A stretch of DNA of 8,799 bases from Spirochaetota bacterium (GTDB lineage Bacteria > Spirochaetota > UBA12135 > COTS27), in contig JAUXHF010000068.1 of assembly GCA_030621685.1 (NCBI GenBank), positions 1 through 8,799 on the forward strand, in the 5' to 3' direction. Numbering within the stretch: position 1 is the stretch's first letter; every line of letters starts with the position of its first letter. The position numbers and the translations under genes are program-made. Below, one piece after another: positions 6,353-8,799 of this stretch. A model generated the notes under the pieces. It saw only the letters and a list, made by a program, of their open reading frames with translations, did no database searches and had not been told where the DNA came from.

Positions 6353-6511
6353 ATGTGGACAGAAGAAACACTTATTCGCTATCGCCTTGAGCGGGGCTGG
6401 CCGCCCCTTGCCGATGCTGAAAGAGTTCAAGTATTGGCTCTTCTAAATACGATGGCACAGGCTTTCAAAGGGCTTCCTTTTTTCGGCTGGGCTGAGCCAG
6501 AGCAGTCATAG
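6353..6511 (+). CDS. AtzG/HpxX-like (DUF4089-like, GatC-like) small amidase partner, 52 residues
   Basis: The frame encodes 52 residues, from MWTEETLIRYRLERGWPPL to GWAEPEQS. It starts 11 bases after the UrtE-like stop with a good AGGAG site and ends 23 bases before the amidase start. The layout (an N-terminal helix, GxPPL, a helix with ERVQVLALLNTMAQAF, then a short tail with EP) resembles AtzG and HpxX. Those are GatC-like subunits that wrap around an amidase-signature partner, as AtzG does with AtzE in 1-carboxybiuret hydrolase. Family members are usually a little longer (60-70 residues) and end in EPAPVF or similar; here the chain stops soon after EP, so the C-terminus may be trimmed. The identification rests on weak similarity plus position directly before an amidase. 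I infer a complex with the amidase encoded next. Confidence 0.6.
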   Translation: MWTEETLIRYRLERGWPPLADAERVQVLALLNTMAQAFKGLPFFGWAEPEQS

Positions 6512-6534
6512 CGCTTATACCGGTTATATCAATC

Positions 6535-7956
6535 ATGCCCCTTTCTGACCCCATGCACCTGACGATTACAGAGCTGTCTGCACGCATTAGACGCCGAGAG
6601 ATTTCAATACGGGAAATTGTCAAATTATGCCTAGACAGAATTGAAGCACTGAATACGCATGTCAATGCATTTGTGTCACGAGTAGAGGCCGAAGAAGTCC
6701 TGAAAACGGCGGAGCAGCAAGACCTGCTTATTTCCCGAGGGCAAAGGGTAGGTCATCTGCATGGTATCCCCTTTGCTATCAAAGACAATTGCTGGACTAC
6801 AGATTTTCCGACTACGGCTTGCTCGCCTATCATGAAAAAGTATCGTCCTCCTATGGATGCTACGGTAGTCTCTCGTTTGCGCGGGGCAGGCGCGATTATT
6901 CTAGGAAAAACAAACATGCATGAGTGGGCTTATGGGGCGACAAATGAAAAGTCTTTGTTTGGAGCTGTTCGCAATCCATGGAATGATAAGCATATTTCTG
7001 GCGGTTCTAGCGGAGGTTCAGGAGCGGCTGTTGCCTGCGGAATGGCATTGGCCGCCATTGGCAGTGACACAGCCGGTTCGGTGCGCATACCATCTGCTGC
7101 CTGCGGCATATCGGGCATGAAGCCCAGCTATGGAACCGTGAGCAGGTATGGCGTGTTTCCATTGTCTTGGTCTTTTGATGCCATCGGCCCCATGGCGCGC
7201 TGCGCTGATGATTTATCCCTTATTTTAGGCATTATTTCTGGAAGGGACGACAAAGACGCTACATGCACTTCAGCCTATTCTTATACTCCAGCTTGCGCCA
7301 AGCAAAATTTCAAAGGCATTCGATTGGCTGTCCCGGTAGGAAATTTTTTTAAGCGAGCCCCCGAAGTGGACAGTGTATTTAAAACGGCTATCGGAGAAAT
7401 AACAAAGGATGGCGCTGTGATTGAAGAAGTTGAGATTCCAAGGATTGCTGAAGCCTATACTGCTTGGAGTATAATTGAAGGCGCTGAGGCCTCTACCTAT
7501 CATGCTGGTTTCATGGAAAAAAGCGCTGATTTATACTCTTCGGGCATTCGCGTACAACTTGAGGTAGGGCGCTGTATTTCAGCGGTGGAATATCTGCGGG
7601 CACAGCAGTATCAAACATTATTTAACCGCCAGCTAGACGATATGTTCTCGCGTTTTGACGCTCTTGTTCTGCCCACGTTGTCTGTTGTTCCTCCTTTAAT
7701 AGGAGCGGGCAAGCTACTCTTAGGCGGCAAGGAAATGAGTTCGCAAGAGGCGATGATTCATGTTACATGGATAGCTAATCTAGGCGGATTGCCAGCCGTA
7801 ACCATTCCTTGCGGGTTTGAAGATGGCGGACTCCCTGTTGGATTAATGATTATGGGAAAAAAATACGCTGATTCAGAAATTCTGGCCTTGGCCAGCCGAT
7901 ACCAACTTTTGACACGGTGGCATGAAAAGTCCTGCCTTCCATCATTGCTAAAATAA
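6535..7956 (+). CDS. Amidase-signature family hydrolase
   Basis: This cytoplasmic hydrolase should cleave an amide or carbamoyl bond, releasing ammonia, probably from the compound imported by the transporter encoded upstream. It has 473 residues, a normal length. The catalytic Lys-Ser-Ser triad is intact: K83 (PFAIKDN), S158 in SGGSSGGSG (155-163) and nucleophile S182 in SDTAGSVRIP (177-186). The spacing of 75 and 24 residues is the same as in GatA. The region after the nucleophile (CGISGMKPSYGTVSRYGVFP) is more like catabolic amidases than GatA. No gatB or ordinary gatC is nearby. The ATG at 6535 has no Shine-Dalgarno sequence, and the ATG at 6553 is an alternative. No other start lies between 6535 and the upstream in-frame stop at 6493, so coupling to the small gene is likely. 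The substrate is not predictable; ureides, carboxybiuret/allophanate-like compounds or simple amides are candidates. Confidence 0.85.
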   Translation: MPLSDPMHLTITELSARIRRREISIREIVKLCLDRIEALNTHVNAFVSRVEAEEVLKTAEQQDLLISRGQRVGHLHGIPFAIKDNCWTTDFPTTACSPIMKKYRPPMDATVVSRLRGAGAIILGKTNMHEWAYGATNEKSLFGAVRNPWNDKHISGGSSGGSGAAVACGMALAAIGSDTAGSVRIPSAACGISGMKPSYGTVSRYGVFPLSWSFDAIGPMARCADDLSLILGIISGRDDKDATCTSAYSYTPACAKQNFKGIRLAVPVGNFFKRAPEVDSVFKTAIGEITKDGAVIEEVEIPRIAEAYTAWSIIEGAEASTYHAGFMEKSADLYSSGIRVQLEVGRCISAVEYLRAQQYQTLFNRQLDDMFSRFDALVLPTLSVVPPLIGAGKLLLGGKEMSSQEAMIHVTWIANLGGLPAVTIPCGFEDGGLPVGLMIMGKKYADSEILALASRYQLLTRWHEKSCLPSLLK

Positions 7957-7963
7957 AATAAAA

Positions 7964-8048
7964 CAGTGCTAGGGTGAAAATCCAAAAAAGGTAATGTGCT
8001 GGGGGGTGAAGGGGGTATCATACCCCCTTCAAAAAAAGAGAGCGCGAG
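7964..8048 (+). repeat. Intergenic repeat, copy 2, with C/G-rich hairpin
   Basis: This 85-base element begins 7 bases after the amidase stop and lies between two convergent genes, in the same orientation as copy 1 (1412-1494). It has the same order: a 37-base head, a run of 6 G (8001-8006), a hairpin, and an A-rich purine tail ending GAGAGCGCGAG. The stem here is 11 perfect base pairs (8007-8017 with 8021-8031, TGAAGGGGGTA) closed by TCA. Compared with copy 1, one G-C pair is replaced by A-T on both sides (1459/1477 versus 8010/8028), so the pairing is kept. No T-run follows on the plus strand. Confidence 0.85.
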
Positions 8049-8072
8049 TGTTGAAAAAGAGCGGCTAAAGTG

Positions 8073-8799
8073 TTACAAGCCAGTGGGCAAATCGATAAAA
8101 ACAAAGGGTATAGAAAATTCTTCCTGAATTCGATTGGCAAGCCGTTTTACACCAAAGGTCTCGGTAAGATAATGTCCGCCACAAAGCAAGTGAATGCCTA
8201 ATTCTTTTGCTTTGTGGTAGTAGATGTGATTGGCATCACCTGTTACATAAGCATCAAAACCTTTTGCCGCCGCTTCTTCAAGGCCGAAAAGAGCGCCGCC
8301 GCTACATAAAGCCACCCGAGTAATCAGCCGCTTCCCTGCCTGCACAGTAGCTAAGGGTTTTCCCACAAACTTGGTATATCGCTGTACAAGTTCTTCAAAG
8401 CTTAAAGCTTTATCACCTACAACGGTTCCCGAAAAAATTAATTTATAGCCTTTGTAATCTCCAAAATTCTCGGTGGCTGAAAGTGAAAGGGCCTGAAGGA
8501 GACCGGCATTATTGCCTAACTCTGCATGCAAATCTAAGGGAAGATGCAAGGCTATTAAGGCGATATCATTTTCTATAAGTTGTTTTATCTTACGGTAACT
8601 AGCGCCACGAAGCGGCAAAGGTTGCCCCCAAAAAAGACCGTGATGAACGAGCAAGGCATTGCAACCTTGCAGGGCAGCTGCCTCAACAAGTTCTAAGGAG
8701 AAATCTACGCCCAGGCCTATTTTGGAAATATAGCCCGAGTTGGCCACTTGAATTCCATTTATCGCCGTATCGGGCATCTTCATATCCAAAGTTTTTTCT
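8073..8799 (-). CDS. Nif3-like dinuclear metal-centre protein (YbgI/NIF3 family), N-terminus beyond the window
   Basis: This belongs to the Nif3 family, widespread toroid-forming proteins with a two-metal site and no firmly established reaction; older annotations call some of them GTP cyclohydrolase I type 2. Numbering from a TTG at 8789, the expected metal ligands are all present: H49-H50 (LLVHHGLFWG), D86 (LHLPLDLH, followed by AELGNN), and H206 and E210 (GGHYLTETFGV). The protein is the short form (about 250 residues), lacking the inserted domain of longer members, and ends FIDLPTGL. The frame is open to the window edge, and the visible sequence starts just before DTAINGIQV. This segment normally follows about 15-25 residues, and no ribosome binding site precedes the TTG or the ATGs at 8783 and 8777. 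I therefore treat it as cut by the window. It is convergent with the amidase and functionally unconnected as far as I can see. Confidence 0.85.
   Translation of the reverse strand, partial: EKTLDMKMPDTAINGIQVANSGYISKIGLGVDFSLELVEAAALQGCNALLVHHGLFWGQPLPLRGASYRKIKQLIENDIALIALHLPLDLHAELGNNAGLLQALSLSATENFGDYKGYKLIFSGTVVGDKALSFEELVQRYTKFVGKPLATVQAGKRLITRVALCSGGALFGLEEAAAKGFDAYVTGDANHIYYHKAKELGIHLLCGGHYLTETFGVKRLANRIQEEFSIPFVFIDLPTGL

Noticed and set aside
6535..7956. Amidase as GatA of the tRNA amidotransferase
   Set aside because: The catalytic spacing matches GatA because the fold is shared, but the sequence after the nucleophile is that of catabolic amidases. The partner gene is AtzG-sized, gatB is absent and the gene sits in a transport operon.
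8001..8040. Repeat hairpin as a rho-independent terminator for the amidase
   Set aside because: The stem is followed by A and purines on the plus strand, not a T-run. On the minus strand the hairpin is followed by C-rich sequence. The same holds for copy 1.
1412..8048. The two repeat copies as a CRISPR array or insertion-sequence ends
   Set aside because: The copies are about 6.5 kb apart with ordinary genes between. They have the same orientation, no regular spacers, no terminal inverted repeats, no visible target duplication and no transposase.

Overview
The window reads as ordinary bacterial chromosome. Signs of a diderm (Gram-negative type) bacterium are a solute-binding protein with a Sec signal peptide but no lipoprotein cysteine, and strong AGGAG-type ribosome binding sites. 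The host cannot be named from this sequence. The eukaryotic-type HisA and the style of the Nif3-like protein would fit several host-associated groups, including spirochaetes or Verrucomicrobia-like bacteria, but this is a weak inference.

Left part (1-1402): a histidine-biosynthesis gene, hisA of the eukaryotic (HIS6) type rather than the usual bacterial type, is followed by a small four-helix membrane protein of uncertain family with its own candidate extended -10 promoter.

Intergenic region (1403-1761): this 359-base AT-rich stretch holds the first copy of an approximately 85-base repeat with a C/G-rich hairpin. After it comes a control region with a candidate promoter, an inverted repeat over the -35, a perfect 18-base palindrome and a strong ribosome binding site.

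Centre (1762-7956): one tightly packed operon encodes a complete ABC importer of the branched-chain amino acid/urea/amide class. It has a periplasmic binding protein, a LivH/UrtB-like permease, a fused LivM-LivG (UrtC-UrtD-like) permease-ATPase, and a LivF/UrtE-like ATPase. The two ATPases carry sequence features more typical of urea/amide transporters than of leucine transporters. Directly behind them, a 52-residue AtzG-like (GatC-like) small protein precedes an amidase-signature hydrolase with an intact Lys-Ser-Ser triad. There is no urease in the window. The simplest reading is a catabolic or nitrogen-scavenging unit that imports a small amide, ureide or carbamoyl compound and hydrolyses it inside the cell. 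The substrate is unknown.

Right part (7957-8799): a second copy of the repeat sits in the gap between the amidase and a convergent Nif3-like dinuclear-metal protein, whose N-terminus runs off the window. The two repeat copies therefore flank the operon, each starting within ten bases of the preceding stop codon. Base-pair compensation between them suggests that the hairpin is maintained as a structure.
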